Source: Escarpia spicata
Lineage: Eukaryota; Annelida; Polychaeta; Sabellida; Siboglinidae
Assembly (NCBI GenBank): GCA_963995525.1
Contig: OZ023211.1
Coordinates: forward strand, 60,219,987 to 60,283,986
DNA: 64,000 nucleotides
Reading direction: 5' to 3'
The translations under genes and the position numbers were made by a program. Shown here piece after piece: positions 12,601 to 19,846 of this stretch (its first letter is position 1; every line of letters begins with the position of its first letter). The notes beneath the pieces were generated by a model. That model saw nothing but the letters and a program-made list of their open reading frames with translations, was not told the origin of the DNA and ran no database searches.

Positions 12601-14515
12601 CTATGCTGATATATATATTTCTGTATTGATTTTATTCAATATATATATATAATAATTTAATGATTATAATATTAGGATAACATAAAAAGTGTGATGCATT
12701 TGTGTTCGTGTTGATGTATAAGGTTATTACTTGTGTTTTATTAGTCACCTAAAAGCAAAATCCAGCATGGTTCCCATTTATCACCCACCATAAGCCATTT
12801 GTTGCATGCCACAGTAACACATTTAATCCATTCAATATCCCTTGAAACTAGGCCCATCAATAACTCTCCATTCAATATCCCTTGAAACTAGGCCCATCAA
12901 TAAATGTTCACTATGTCTTAGTTTTATACTGTGTATTTGTGTTAATCACATATCATAATTGGGACAAAATTTAAACTGAAAGATATGTTTAGAATATCTC
13001 GGTCATCATCTACTTATCACAGCAGCTCTGCTCTGACTTAGTATTTACATTTGCACCACTCAACCAGTGAGCAAGAAGTAGCTAACTAAACTAGGTGGCT
13101 ACCAGGCCTGGTGGATGCTACACAAAAACTGAAGCCGTTTAGTGATTTTTCTACTATGTGGGAACAACAAGACAAACATGACTGCCTGAAGTAAGAAGTC
13201 TTAAAGTGACACATTAAACCCACTTATTATAAAGAACTGTATTCCACCTGCACTGAAATGAATACAACACAAGTAACAATCTTAGTACATAAATAGCCCA
13301 TGTATGCCTGAAATAAGAAGTCTTATTTATATTGTGCAATGGAGTTACAATGTTAAAAGACATATTTTATATCAATATCACTAGCTTAAAATGATTTATA
13401 AGAATATTTTAGTTACATACATTTTCTTTACGGAAGAAACTATTTCTTCAAGGAGGAAGAAATATGGAGAAAAAAAACATTGAAAAAACTGCCCTTCGGG
13501 AGAAAATGCAAACCCTGAACATCTCATACCGGCAGAGAAAAATAAACATCTGGGTAAGAGAGAAGACAAAGGTCATAGACATGATAGAACAAATCAGAGG
13601 ACTGCAATGGACCTGGGCAGGGCACATCAGCATACTATGAGATAACCGATGGACATCGCGTATCACAACCTGGAGACCTTACGCAGGGAAATGATCTAGA
13701 GGAAGACCGGCGAGACGGTGGAAAAATTAACTAAACGAGTACTGGAAGGGCACCATCTGACAGAGGACACCACAAGACAGGCAGATTTGGAAACGACATG
13801 TTGAGGCCTTTGCCCAACCACGGGATAAATGATGATGATGTTATGTAAATACCTTGTTGTTTTGCACGAAGCTTCTCCACGATGGCGTGGACTTCAAGGA
13901 AATCCTCCCACTCCTTGTTGCGATTCCCAAATGGGTAACTGCATCCTAAAAACAACGACATTTACACAATCTTATTTCTTTAAATTTACTTCAATCTGAT
14001 ACTATAAGACAACTGCCAAAACAACATTAGTTTTGTTGAAAGGGAAACCAATCTAGTTTTACTTCTTGCCCAGTTTTTAATCTGTTGTGTCCTCTCTATG
14101 TATTGATCCTCTGCCATTATCTCTAGTGTTGTCCTGATTAATAAATGTTGTTAATGATTCTTTGGTTCATGCCATTACCTCCAACTCTCAGCTGTTCACC
14201 CCGCTCTTTCGTGATTTCTCTTAATGCTATCTCTACATCTTCATATCAGTCTTCCTCTTCTCCTTCTACCACCTCTACTACTGATACTGCCAAAACTCTT
14301 GGCACAAAGAGATCAAACAGTTTCAAGCAGTACAATGTGCACAGAAGCAATGAGAGGAACTGAATCATGGTGTTGTTTTCGATTTTGTGTACGAGCAAGC
14401 ACTTACTCTCCAGTAGAATCCCAACAAGTTCCAGGGTATCTCGCCTCACTGATCGTGGCATGCTTCCCTCGACATCGCCAACAGCCAATTTCCCTTTCCT
14501 GTTCCTCTTTCCCAT
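618..14515 (-). CDS. SETD3: SETD3-like actin-histidine N-methyltransferase, 5' ten exons (3' end beyond left edge)
   Basis: SETD3 methylates a histidine of actin in the cytoplasm using S-adenosylmethionine; that role is family knowledge. Ten exons can be joined without breaking phase: 14515-14407, 13945-13853, 9594-9449, 8017-7945, 7234-7124, 6105-6025, 5101-5037, 2108-2050, 1374-1251 and 692-618. They give 936 bases (312 residues). Visible landmarks are a basic N-terminus (MGKRNRKGK), the start of the SET domain (FGLKAKRDIK, then ELFLSIPRKTMMT), SFWAPYI, LPDHYTTPLYF, ARQYAYFFKLFQ, MTRQNQIP and YWDMCNHCNG. The Asn of RQNQ, the Trp of YWD and the NH pair match residues I recall as important in human SETD3 (N255, W273 and the cofactor-binding NH). 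The exon with the catalytic Tyr (human Y312) and the Rubis-type C-terminal domain lie off the left edge. The start has a good context (A at -3, G at +4). CCNK lies head to head upstream. Confidence 0.93.
1005..1195 (-). repeat. tRNA-derived SINE or tRNA-like fragment
   Basis: On the minus strand a polymerase III A-box-like segment (TAGTGTAGTGGTTAGCACA) is followed by a tRNA-like stem and a weak B box (GAGTTCAAAACC), then an unrelated tail. It lies in SETD3 intron 9 between exons 1251-1374 and 618-692. Stems are imperfect, so this is a SINE or pseudogene and not a working tRNA. Confidence 0.5.
1251..1374 (-). CDS. SETD3: SETD3 coding exon 9 (cofactor and substrate pocket)
   Basis: 124 bases. 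Encodes RWAVATVMTRQNQIPSVSGD and then DMALIPYWDMCNHCNGRIGM. It holds the conserved RQNQ, YWD and NH motifs of the actin-histidine pocket and cofactor site. Donor GTGAGTTC. Confidence 0.94.
2050..2108 (-). CDS. SETD3: SETD3 coding exon 8
   Basis: 59 bases encoding GFTDAKLKLPIKNFCYDDY plus the first two bases of an Arg codon. The acceptor is the TTTTTTTAG before GGG; a second TTACAG nine bases inside would break phase with exon 7. Matches HANKLPLKDSFTYEDYR. Confidence 0.88.
2285..2490 (-). repeat. tRNA-derived SINE, family shared with 61575-61750
   Basis: Minus-strand order: tRNA-like head with GTGTAGTGGTTA, B box GGTTCGAAACATG, then a body with AAATGAGTACCTGGCTGTAG. The second copy at 61575-61750 has the same head and the closely related body AAATGAATACCTGGCTGTAG. 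It sits directly before the 5' junction of the LINE at about 2500. Confidence 0.6.
2526..4148 (+). pseudogene. Endonuclease end plus reverse transcriptase of the CR1-like LINE, inactive
   Basis: Open for 540 codons. Residues about 1-60 are the endonuclease end (ending LGSSDH). RT motifs follow in order: NKSPGVDGIPPKLL, WKEANIIPLFKKG, NYRPVSLTS, LINPSQHGFLKARSC, IYLDFQKAFDKVPH and SGVPQGSVLGPILFLIYI. The catalytic motif, normally FADD, reads FAHH (codons near 4041-4053), so both active-site aspartates are His. Beyond KWSEKWQM a small deletion shifts the frame. Confidence 0.92.
4149..4800 (+). pseudogene. RT C-terminal region of the same LINE in shifted frames
   Basis: Continues the element in two pieces split by a stop near 4348. 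Visible are KEKDLGLTISADMK, IVRPHLEYCIQAW, MLERVQRATKMIP, LRDLSYEIRLNECGLTTLET, FKILNGYENIDRN and NEWNRLSPDCVGASSVN. These are the usual C-terminal blocks of this LINE group. It is not translatable as one protein. Confidence 0.9.
5037..5101 (-). CDS. SETD3: SETD3 coding exon 7
   Basis: 65 bases encoding STILNQFRNIARQYAYFFKL then FQ, matching the NTARQYAYFYKVIQ segment. Acceptor TGTTGCAG, donor GTTTGT. A CR1-like LINE and a SINE fill the next intron. Confidence 0.91.
5102..6024. other. SETD3 intron 6
   Basis: AT-rich intron. It holds an AATC-rich patch around 5357-5390 and no exon or recognisable element otherwise. Short ORFs here are incidental. Confidence 0.5.
6025..6105 (-). CDS. SETD3: SETD3 coding exon 6
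   Basis: 81 bases encoding KILPDHYTTPLYFSVDELQL then LRGSPAC, corresponding to LPSEYDTPLYFEEDEV in vertebrate SETD3. Acceptor TGCCAG, donor GTGAGTC. Confidence 0.92.
6313..6745. mobile_element. Small non-autonomous element with terminal inverted repeats (MITE-like)
   Basis: About 60-70-base arms at 6313-6382 and 6669-6745 are inverted copies sharing GATATCACCATAAAGATAAT. A second inner inverted pair (6431-6460 against 6633-6666, GTTTGAAC...GAATGCTC) gives a nested foldback. There is no coding sequence. It lies in SETD3 intron 5. Confidence 0.7.
6911..6964. repeat. TA microsatellite
   Basis: Two short (TA)n runs separated by about 24 bases of unique sequence, in SETD3 intron 5. Confidence 0.8.
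7124..7234 (-). CDS. SETD3: SETD3 coding exon 5
   Basis: 111 bases. Encodes KEDRILQAMPNVVLALHLLC, then EKCDPKSFWAPYI, matching the DRILQAM...LLCER...SFW.PYI core of the family. Donor GTATCC. Confidence 0.93.
7306..7440 (+). repeat. Dispersed repeat starting CAGTAGAACCTTGC, second copy at 40041
   Basis: Begins ACAGTAGAACCTTGCTTTACGG and shares a stretch of about 120 bases with 40041-40160 (TTTACGGTCA, ATAGCCAC, CCCAAATTA, TAAAGTA in the same order). The CAGTAGAACC start resembles ends of pogo/Tigger-type DNA elements, which is only a resemblance. Confidence 0.55.
7439..7809 (+). repeat. Direct tandem duplication of about 190 bases
   Basis: Copy 1 (about 7439-7610) and copy 2 (about 7629-7809) share ACTGTACATGTTTGTGCGGT, AATGCTGCTA, ATTACGTA and GTTAAAACTGTTTTG in the same order with scattered changes. 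It lies wholly in SETD3 intron 4. Confidence 0.8.
7945..8017 (-). CDS. SETD3: SETD3 coding exon 4
   Basis: 73 bases encoding MSELFLSIPRKTMMTTATAE and then SSVLG, the ELFLWVPRK...SVLG segment of SETD3 in conserved position. Donor GTGAG. Confidence 0.92.
8018..8880. other. SETD3 intron 3, left part
   Basis: Unique-looking intron sequence. The minus-strand ORF at 8054-8287 has no recognisable domain and is probably chance. Confidence 0.4.
8862..9035 (+). repeat. 40-bp minisatellite, about 3.5 copies
   Basis: The phrase GCTGTGGTTTTCACTTTGTT recurs at exactly 40-base spacing (8893, 8933, 8973), joined by GAATTGGGTTTTCA. The last copy is diverged (GTGTTGGCTGTG). Confidence 0.85.
9449..9594 (-). 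CDS. SETD3: SETD3 coding exon 3
   Basis: 146 bases. Encodes AFTVWVKENGVDTAAVSIEK and then FDEGGFGLKAKRDIK, the first strands of the SET domain. Acceptor CCTCAG, donor GTAGTG. The 4.3-kb intron before it holds LINE fragments, a small inverted-repeat element and minisatellites. Confidence 0.93.
10120..10575 (+). pseudogene. Reverse transcriptase fragment of a non-LTR retrotransposon
   Basis: The frame encodes YLSHLRFADDILICATVPQE with the catalytic FADD intact, then KQGLKMNISKTKVML, VESYVYLG and, after stops, ILPAMTYGAETLT. These are the RT palm and following blocks of an APE-type LINE. It ends about 10570 and may continue at 13440-13830. It lies in SETD3 intron 2, antisense to the gene. Confidence 0.85.
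10576..11182. other. SETD3 intron 2 sequence with weak internal repetition
   Basis: Degenerate repeats of a GCGTAAATTGGAGGGTCTCA-like phrase occur between about 10595 and 10900; otherwise nothing recognisable. Confidence 0.4.
11183..11632. mobile_element. MITE-like element, 450 bp, with 24-26-base terminal inverted repeats
   Basis: Left end TGAGGAGTCTCACAATACTG GGCCA (11183-11206) is mirrored at 11606-11631 as TGGCCCAGTATTGTGCGACT CCTCA, with one mismatch. The interior has no ORF of note. The size and ends fit a non-autonomous DNA transposon. Confidence 0.75.
12289..12433 (+). repeat. 47-bp tandem repeat, three nearly identical copies
   Basis: Units start at 12289, 12336 and 12383 with AACATGTATGTCACCATCCA, followed by GGCAAAGAACAAGCTAGCAG. 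Copies differ by one or two bases, so the expansion is recent. Confidence 0.9.
12821..12900 (+). repeat. 40-bp direct tandem duplication
   Basis: The 40-base unit containing CCATTCAATATCCCTTGAAA is repeated back to back at 12828 and 12868 with no change over at least 36 bases. Confidence 0.88.
13440..13838 (+). pseudogene. C-terminal end of a non-LTR retrotransposon ORF
   Basis: In broken frames it encodes LREKMQTLNISYRQRKINIW, REKTKVIDMIEQIRGLQWTW, AGHIS, SRGRPARRW and, at the end, QIWKRHVEAFAQPRDK with a stop and a TGATGATG tail. These are the final blocks of the APE-type LINE group also seen at 10120. Its 3' end lies about 14 bases from the splice donor of SETD3 exon 2. Confidence 0.85.
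13853..13945 (-). CDS. SETD3: SETD3 coding exon 2
   Basis: 93 bases, in phase with exon 1. Encodes GNRNKEWEDFLEVHAIVEKL then RAKQQG, which aligns with the KEWEEY...VEKIRKKQKG segment of the family. The donor GTATTT lies only about 14 bases from the end of a LINE fragment. Confidence 0.92.
14407..14515 (-). CDS. SETD3: SETD3 coding exon 1
   Basis: Encodes the initiator Met and 36 residues beginning MGKRNRKGKLAVGDVEG, ending VGILLE in phase 1 before donor GTAAGT. The basic MGK-type start resembles vertebrate SETD3. Possible upstream acceptors (CTGCAG near 14563) suggest a noncoding exon further upstream. Confidence 0.9.
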
Positions 14516-15649
14516 TTTGCAGGTGTCTTCTTCACGAGTGCTAGTATAGGTCAGCCTAAACCTGCAGGTAAAAATACTCTTGATACCACAGAATGTAATA
14601 ATTTAATGCCAATTTTTATAACTTAATATATGTATATTTACTTTTAAGGGATGTCTAGTTCAAATCACACATTCTGTGCTATTATCATTATTTAGTTGAT
14701 CTCTCATCTCATCCATATTTATTCAGCATATTTTAGGTGCATTTATAAGTGCCAATTGTGCTGCTTTTGGGTAGGAAATATAATTTTTACCGTTGGGCAG
14801 GCTTTTTTTGTATGGTTTCACTTTCAAATTTAATACCAATAAGGGAAAATCAAAATGATTATCCACAAACACGTCTGCCAAAACTGTATAAAAGTTGACT
14901 GGGCTGTCTCATTAAATTGGCCAATGTTTCACAATACTAAAACTACCAGGAAAAACCTTGCTTCTTTTATTTCTTTCATACATGATGGACTGAATGTATG
15001 CGTGATTATTACGTACGTAGAAATAGAATTGGCAGATATATTTGGAAAGCTACCATGTCTCAACCATACAATTAGCTTCCATTTCACAGACGATTATCCA
15101 AAAGTAGGTCCAAAATGCCTAATGACTTAAATAACTATTGTCAGTAGTAGGTACTGCATATATCTGATCTGGCAGTATAATGATGTTAGGTCCACCTTGA
15201 TTTTATCGTTATAACTATACTTTTACAACAAATTTATTGTGAAATGTGTCCATTCCATCATAATTTAATGCATATTGTGTTATGAAATATTACATTTTAG
15301 GACACTTTCTGAGGATGAAATAGCGCTCCGGTTTGTGCCAGTCTGCACTGCTGTGGCCATGGGTTACAGAGTAGCAATAGAACAGTGCATACTGATGCAA
15401 AACAAACTGCCATTTGTACCTCAAAAGTGCCCTAAAGTAAACGCAATAAAACTGCCATTAATTGTATAAATGTTACATTTGAATGTATGCCTGGAACGAT
15501 GTGGAATGTTAGAATGCATGCTGCGCCTGTGGGACATAAAATCTACGCAATTATAAAGACGAAATCGAGGTGGCTCAGAATTCTGCATGCATACGTTTGT
15601 GAAAATTTTCATATTTCAACAGCAAGAAAATTATAAGCATCTTCCATGT
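14516..15649. other. Upstream region of SETD3
   Basis: AT-rich sequence. It could hold a SETD3 noncoding exon; candidate minus-strand acceptors lie at 14550-14570. ORFs at 14855 and 15275 show no domain. Confidence 0.4.
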
Positions 15650-16070
15650 GTCATGATGACACATCGTCACGCCCCCACAAATCATATCCCACTTCGGGGT
15701 CCGACCGACTTTAATTATGGTATCCCGAAAGGTTTTTGAACAGGCTGACGGTAGTAATTATATTTGCGGTTCTTGTATACGCTAAACAGATGAGGCAATA
15801 GTATATTAATGAACTCGGGCGCGTGTATAAAGCAAAATACCCACTAGTCTAAGTTAAAACACACGGACCAACGATAACCCCAGTGCACAGAAAGGAATGA
15901 CGTCACAGAACAAACCGCTATTGTGTCGCCCCCTAGTGAATGACGTCCTTATTAGTCAAACAGTTTCCATTTTCATTCGCCATATGGTGCAGCAGCTGTG
16001 AGCGTAAATAGAGGAAACTCAACGACGAATCGTTTTTCAATTTCTTGAACAAATTACTTATAACAGGTAA
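15650..16070. promoter_or_regulatory. Candidate bidirectional promoter of SETD3 and CCNK
   Basis: Less AT-rich than its surroundings. It contains a perfect CRE-type palindrome TGACGTCA at 15898-15905 and TGACGTCC at 15941-15948, plus CGCCATATGG near 15979. It lies between the two divergent genes. A possible noncoding first CCNK exon ends at the CAG/GTAATT near 16063. Function is inferred from position and motifs only. Confidence 0.45.
15898..15905. promoter_or_regulatory. CRE-like site TGACGTCA
   Basis: Perfect 8-base palindrome of the ATF/CREB consensus. A one-mismatch companion TGACGTCC lies 43 bases away at 15941-15948. Confidence 0.45.
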
Positions 16071-16343
16071 TTAAGAATTGTGCAGGTCACCAGTGTATTT
16101 CGTTTCTGATAATGAATTATGCTTTTTCAGGACAATCAAGTAGGTGTCGGATGGATTTAATAAACGTAAAAGACTCGATTTCCAATCCGCCTCGAGTCGT
16201 ACTCGAAGTTGAAGCCGGTTGACGTGAGACGTTGACGTTGTTGCTTGGTTTGTTGGTAAAGGTTCATCTGCCTCCAATGCCGGCGATGGGGTGGCATACT
16301 GATTTGGCAGTTTTGTCGATGGTAATATACAATAACTGGCAGT

Positions 16344-16565
16344 TGTGTCGAATCCAGACCCACCTCGATTTCGCTGTTATAACTTGAGTTTTGCCTAACT
16401 TTGTTTTTCAACTTTTGTCAAAGTCGACGTCTTTGTCTGTAGTTTGATACATCAGAGCGTTAGTTCCACCCCTCAACCAAAAAACATGGCACTTGTCTTG
16501 TGTCGAATCCGGACCCACCTAGATTTCACCGTTATAACTTGAGTATTGCCTAACTTTGATACCTC
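16344..16565 (+). repeat. Duplicated 60-base block, copies 156 bases apart
   Basis: TGTCGAATCCAGACCCACCT at 16345 and TGTCGAATCCGGACCCACCT at 16501 begin two copies that continue with GTTATAACTTGAGT and TTGCCTAACTTTG. A weaker relative (GTTAGGTCCACCTTGATTTT) lies near 15184. Confidence 0.8.
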
Positions 16566-16631
16566 AAAGTTTTTTGCTTCCTTGTGAACTGCAGATGTGT
16601 TTGCTGTTTTCCAGTCTTCGGGTGTCTGTTT

Positions 16632-17860
16632 TTAGTGACAATGGGTAGTGGAGTGCTGATACTCTGCCAATTCGTTTAGGACATGAGGATGGAGGCCATC
16701 AGGTCCTGATGATTTGAATGTTTTTAGTTTCTTTAGCTTCAATGCCACTATCGATGTGTTGATAGTGCAAGATTCAACTGTGTTATGACATCTTGTTGGT
16801 TCCTCCGGAATGTCTCCTTCTGGCTCTCTCGTAAATACAGAGGAGAAATGATTTACCAATACCTGTCCATCTTTGTTAGATCATCCTTGATTTTGCTTTT
16901 CAATAAGTTGGGTATTTCCGTTGTTGTCTTCATTTTCGCCTGCGCATATTGCCAGAACTTCTTAGGATTCTGGTTTATTTGATTTATGATATCTTTGTTG
17001 ACAAAATTCCCGGTAAGTTTGGGCATCTTTGGAGAGAAAATATTTCTTACACAACCTGTTTTTTCTATTGATTTTGGCTCGGGTTTTCACGTCCAGTGGA
17101 ACTGGCTATTTTCTGGCTCTTTCGGTTATCACCTTCTTTGGCATGCATTTTTCTTCTGCATCTCTAAGTTTAGAAATAAAGATATCCCATTGAGTTTGCA
17201 CATCTTGCTGGTGATTAGAAAATTCATCCTCCCAATCTTTATCAATGTTTAACATGTCATTCAGTTTGGTGTAGTCCCCCTTGTCATATTTATAGACAGT
17301 TTTGCTGATTGGTTCATATTCTGGCATGCAGTTGAGAACCACCTTGATAATAGAATGGTTACTTCTTCCTAGTGCTGAGGCTGTCTCAATTGTTGAGATC
17401 TCTGTATCTTCACTAATGAGGACAAGATCAAGGAGTGATGACTCGGTTGTACCTATACCTCTAGTGGGCTCTGTAATAGGTTGCACAAAGTAAAATTCTT
17501 GAAGTTTGTCAATAAATTTAAGTTCTTTATCTTCACTACTTGCTGCTGTAGTTGAGATTATTTTCCAAACGATCTTAGAATATTTGAAATCTCCAAGTAG
17601 TAGAACAAATTTTTCTCACTTATTTTATCAAGTATTTTGTTATGGTTGTCATTGTTCTCGGTGGTACTGTTTGGGCTTCTATAAAAGGAGCCTATGAGAA
17701 GAGTGTCTTTCCCTTTAAGTTTTAAAGTGCAAAACTGCTTCATTGGACTCAACATCAAACTGATGCACTTGAAATGACAACGAATTGTGAATAAACAAGA
17801 TCACCCCTCTGCCTATGTTCTCACTCTCAGTACTAGTAATGTTCATAATTTCCATAGAAT
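16632..17860 (-). pseudogene. LINE ORF2 remnants: endonuclease end, linker and start of RT
   Basis: Pieces in several frames: LLIGSFYRSPNST and LFYYLEI (endonuclease), ITEPTRGIGTTESSLLDLVL and ALGRSNHSIIKV (its C-terminus), a linker, NHFSSVFTREPEGDIPEEP and FKSSGPDGLHPHVLNELAEY. A small internal deletion separates the last block from PEDWKTANTS. Confidence 0.82.
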
Positions 17861-18109
17861 ATCCTTCCAGGTTGTATTCTTGTGTGGTAAGTTGTCTTTT
17901 ATAATTTTTACTATTTTTAGGCTATTCTTCTGATATTGCTCTAACCTGTGGTGGAGTTGAGTTATTTTTTATTTTACACTTTAGTTTCAGTTAGTTTTTC
18001 TTTTGTTAGCACATCAGCATTTGTATACCATACAGTTGCTGTGCAAGAGTTTGGTTGGTAATTTTGCCACCTCTTTTGAGGACCTGCCTTTCTCCTGGGT
18101 GCCCTCTTA

Positions 18110-18667
18110 TCAGGTAGACAACATTTGTTGTTCCTGTTGTGTTTTTTCTCTTGCCTCCTTCTGCAGTAGTCGTTCCTTCTCTCTGTCATACTTGCTCATG
18201 TCATGCTTTATAACTATTCCACTGAACAGCTCTACTTTGTTTTTCAGTTCGCATAGGTTTTTCGTGACTAAAGCTTTTGTGTCCTCTTCTGGGAAGGTTA
18301 CAAGTAACGGACAGTTACTTGTTCCCTCTGTTTCCTTTCCCTGTTTACTCCCTAATCTTCTTCCGTGTAGGTCTTCAGGTTGGTATTTACCATCTGTAGT
18401 GTATCCTGACATTTCCTTCATTAGCTTCCTGTCATGAATAGTGTTGTCTTCTTTCAGAGTGCTGGTCCCCTCTGGCACATTGTATACCACAATGTTCTTC
18501 ATTCTGGTCATTAGGTCATTTATTTGGGTGCACACATTGGCGACCACGTCATCTTTGTTTATGATCGGTGGTACATGGGTTGCACCTAGTGATTCATGTG
18601 GTGCCTGAGATTGCAAATCTAATACTTTGGAGACTATCTCCTCAAATTCATTCACTCTGCTGTGCAA
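18110..18667 (-). pseudogene. LINE ORF1, RNA-binding part
   Basis: 185 open codons. MKNIVVYNVPEG and a later RRLGSKQGKETEGTSNCPLL VTF match the two strand motifs of the RRM-like domain in LINE ORF1 proteins. The C-terminus is charged (DREKERLLQKEAREKTQQEQ). It continues the PHD-finger part after a frameshift. Confidence 0.72.
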
Positions 18668-18965
18668 TGCTTTGTTTATTTTCCAAAGCAGTCAATTTAT
18701 ATTCAAACTTGTCTTGACGCTTGTGCATGACAAGGATGTGTGACATGAGTGCCTTTGCCTGTCTTTGGCACGATTTACAGTACCAACTGATTTGTTGGTT
18801 TTTCTTGTTGGTTAATATTGCATACTGCAAAACATCAAACACACTTTGACAGACTTTGTGATACCATCCCTTAGAGATGTCACATTCAATGGCATCCTCA
18901 TTGTCCTTAACTACCAAGCTGCAGTCAGGGCAGATGCATTTTTCTTGATTTCTGTCAGCCTCCAA
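18648..18965 (-). CDS. LINE ORF1, N-terminal PHD-finger part
   Basis: Begins MEADRNQEKCICPDC. The cysteine and histidine spacing CPDC ... ECD ... GWYHKVC ... WYCKSC is a C4HC3 PHD finger, known from ORF1 of some CR1/L2-type LINEs. After it comes a short coiled-coil-like stretch. The frame shifts near 18660 into the next part. It is probably not functional. Confidence 0.75.
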   Translation of the reverse strand: MEADRNQEKCICPDCSLVVKDNEDAIECDISKGWYHKVCQSVFDVLQYAILTNKKNQQISWYCKSCQRQAKALMSHILVMHKRQDKFEYKLTALENKQSIAQQSE

Positions 18966-19316
18966 TTTCTTGTTTGTTTGATGCTGGTTTTTTAATTCTG
19001 TTGAATTGATGATGTTGTCATAGAGCTAGATGAGCTACCTCATAGTGATCTTGATGTTTGAGGTAACACTGGTTTACCATCACTTGCCATACTTGTTAAA
19101 TACTTAATACATACAATTTGTCCTTAACCTGCAACATTTTATAACTGAATAAAATGTTATACTAAACTGAAAAAGTGCAAGTGTGGGGTGTCCAAACACA
19201 AACAAACAGAGGCAGGGTAGGGTATATGGTAGTTTTGTTTCTAGCCCTGGTGTTGGTCATGAACGAGCCCAGTTAATAACTGTCATTCACTGGTTAATAA
19301 TCGCGGGTACGATGAG

Positions 19317-19485
19317 TGTCACACAAATATAAACCAATAAGTAGCCAAAGCACATATTTGTTTAGGCAAATTTTCAATGGAAACTAGTCAGTTTCACTAG
19401 ATCTATGGATTTTTTATAACACTCGTTCAAATTCAGAATGCTGTAAGCCTATTAAATAATAATAAAAATGTCACAGATTCTGTAC
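19317..19485 (-). repeat. Dispersed repeat, inverted partner at 21928-22085
   Basis: Its reverse complement matches 21928-22085 almost base for base over about 160 bases, for example AAAATCCATAGATCTAGTGA and TTATTGGTTTATATTTGTGT. The pair points inward around CCNK coding exons 1-4. Confidence 0.85.
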
Positions 19486-19709
19486 GGACCGCATACTCAT
19501 TGTTGATATATGTAGGTTTTGAACTAACATAAACTTTAAAACAATATCTTTGCATAAATTGAATGAAATAAATGTTTGAGAAATAGAATATGGATCTATA
19601 GATCATAACCATTACATCTTTAGATATTTATGAAAGCAGAATATTTCCTTTAAATTCTAGTAGACTATCTGTATGTATGATATAATGCAAGAATTCCTTT
19701 GTGTTACAG

Positions 19710-19846
19710 ATGCCTTGTTGGTACTTTGAGAAGAAGGACTTGCACAACACAGTGTCCCGGAGAGATGGGGTGGATGAGGAAACGGAGGCGCGGTACCGCA
19801 GAGAAGGGGCGCGCTTCATCATGGACACAGGCACAAAGATGGGACT
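19710..19846 (+). CDS. CCNK: CCNK coding exon 1
   Basis: 137 bases. [20 protein letters not shown], then [20 protein letters not shown]. Acceptor GTTACAG touches the ATG; donor GTATCC. Vertebrate cyclin K has about 20 more residues before PCWYW. Confidence 0.9.

Larger units (their letters stand above)
16556..19010 (-). mobile_element. CR1-like non-LTR retrotransposon, 3'-truncated, between SETD3 and CCNK
   Basis: Read on the minus strand it begins near 19010, runs through an ORF1 with a PHD finger and an RNA-binding region, an endonuclease, and the first RT blocks (FKSSGPDGLHPHVLNELAEY, then PEDWKTANTSAVHKE). It stops at about 16556, so most of the RT and the 3' end are missing. Losing the 3' end is the reverse of the usual LINE 5' truncation and points to a later deletion or breakage. 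Confidence 0.85.

Noticed and set aside
13845..13961. A separate small gene at the minus-strand ORF 13731-13961
   Set aside because: Its middle part is SETD3 exon 2; the rest is intron and LINE sequence.
16785..17252. Hydrophobic plus-strand ORFs suggesting membrane proteins
   Set aside because: They are antisense to the LINE endonuclease and RT remnants.
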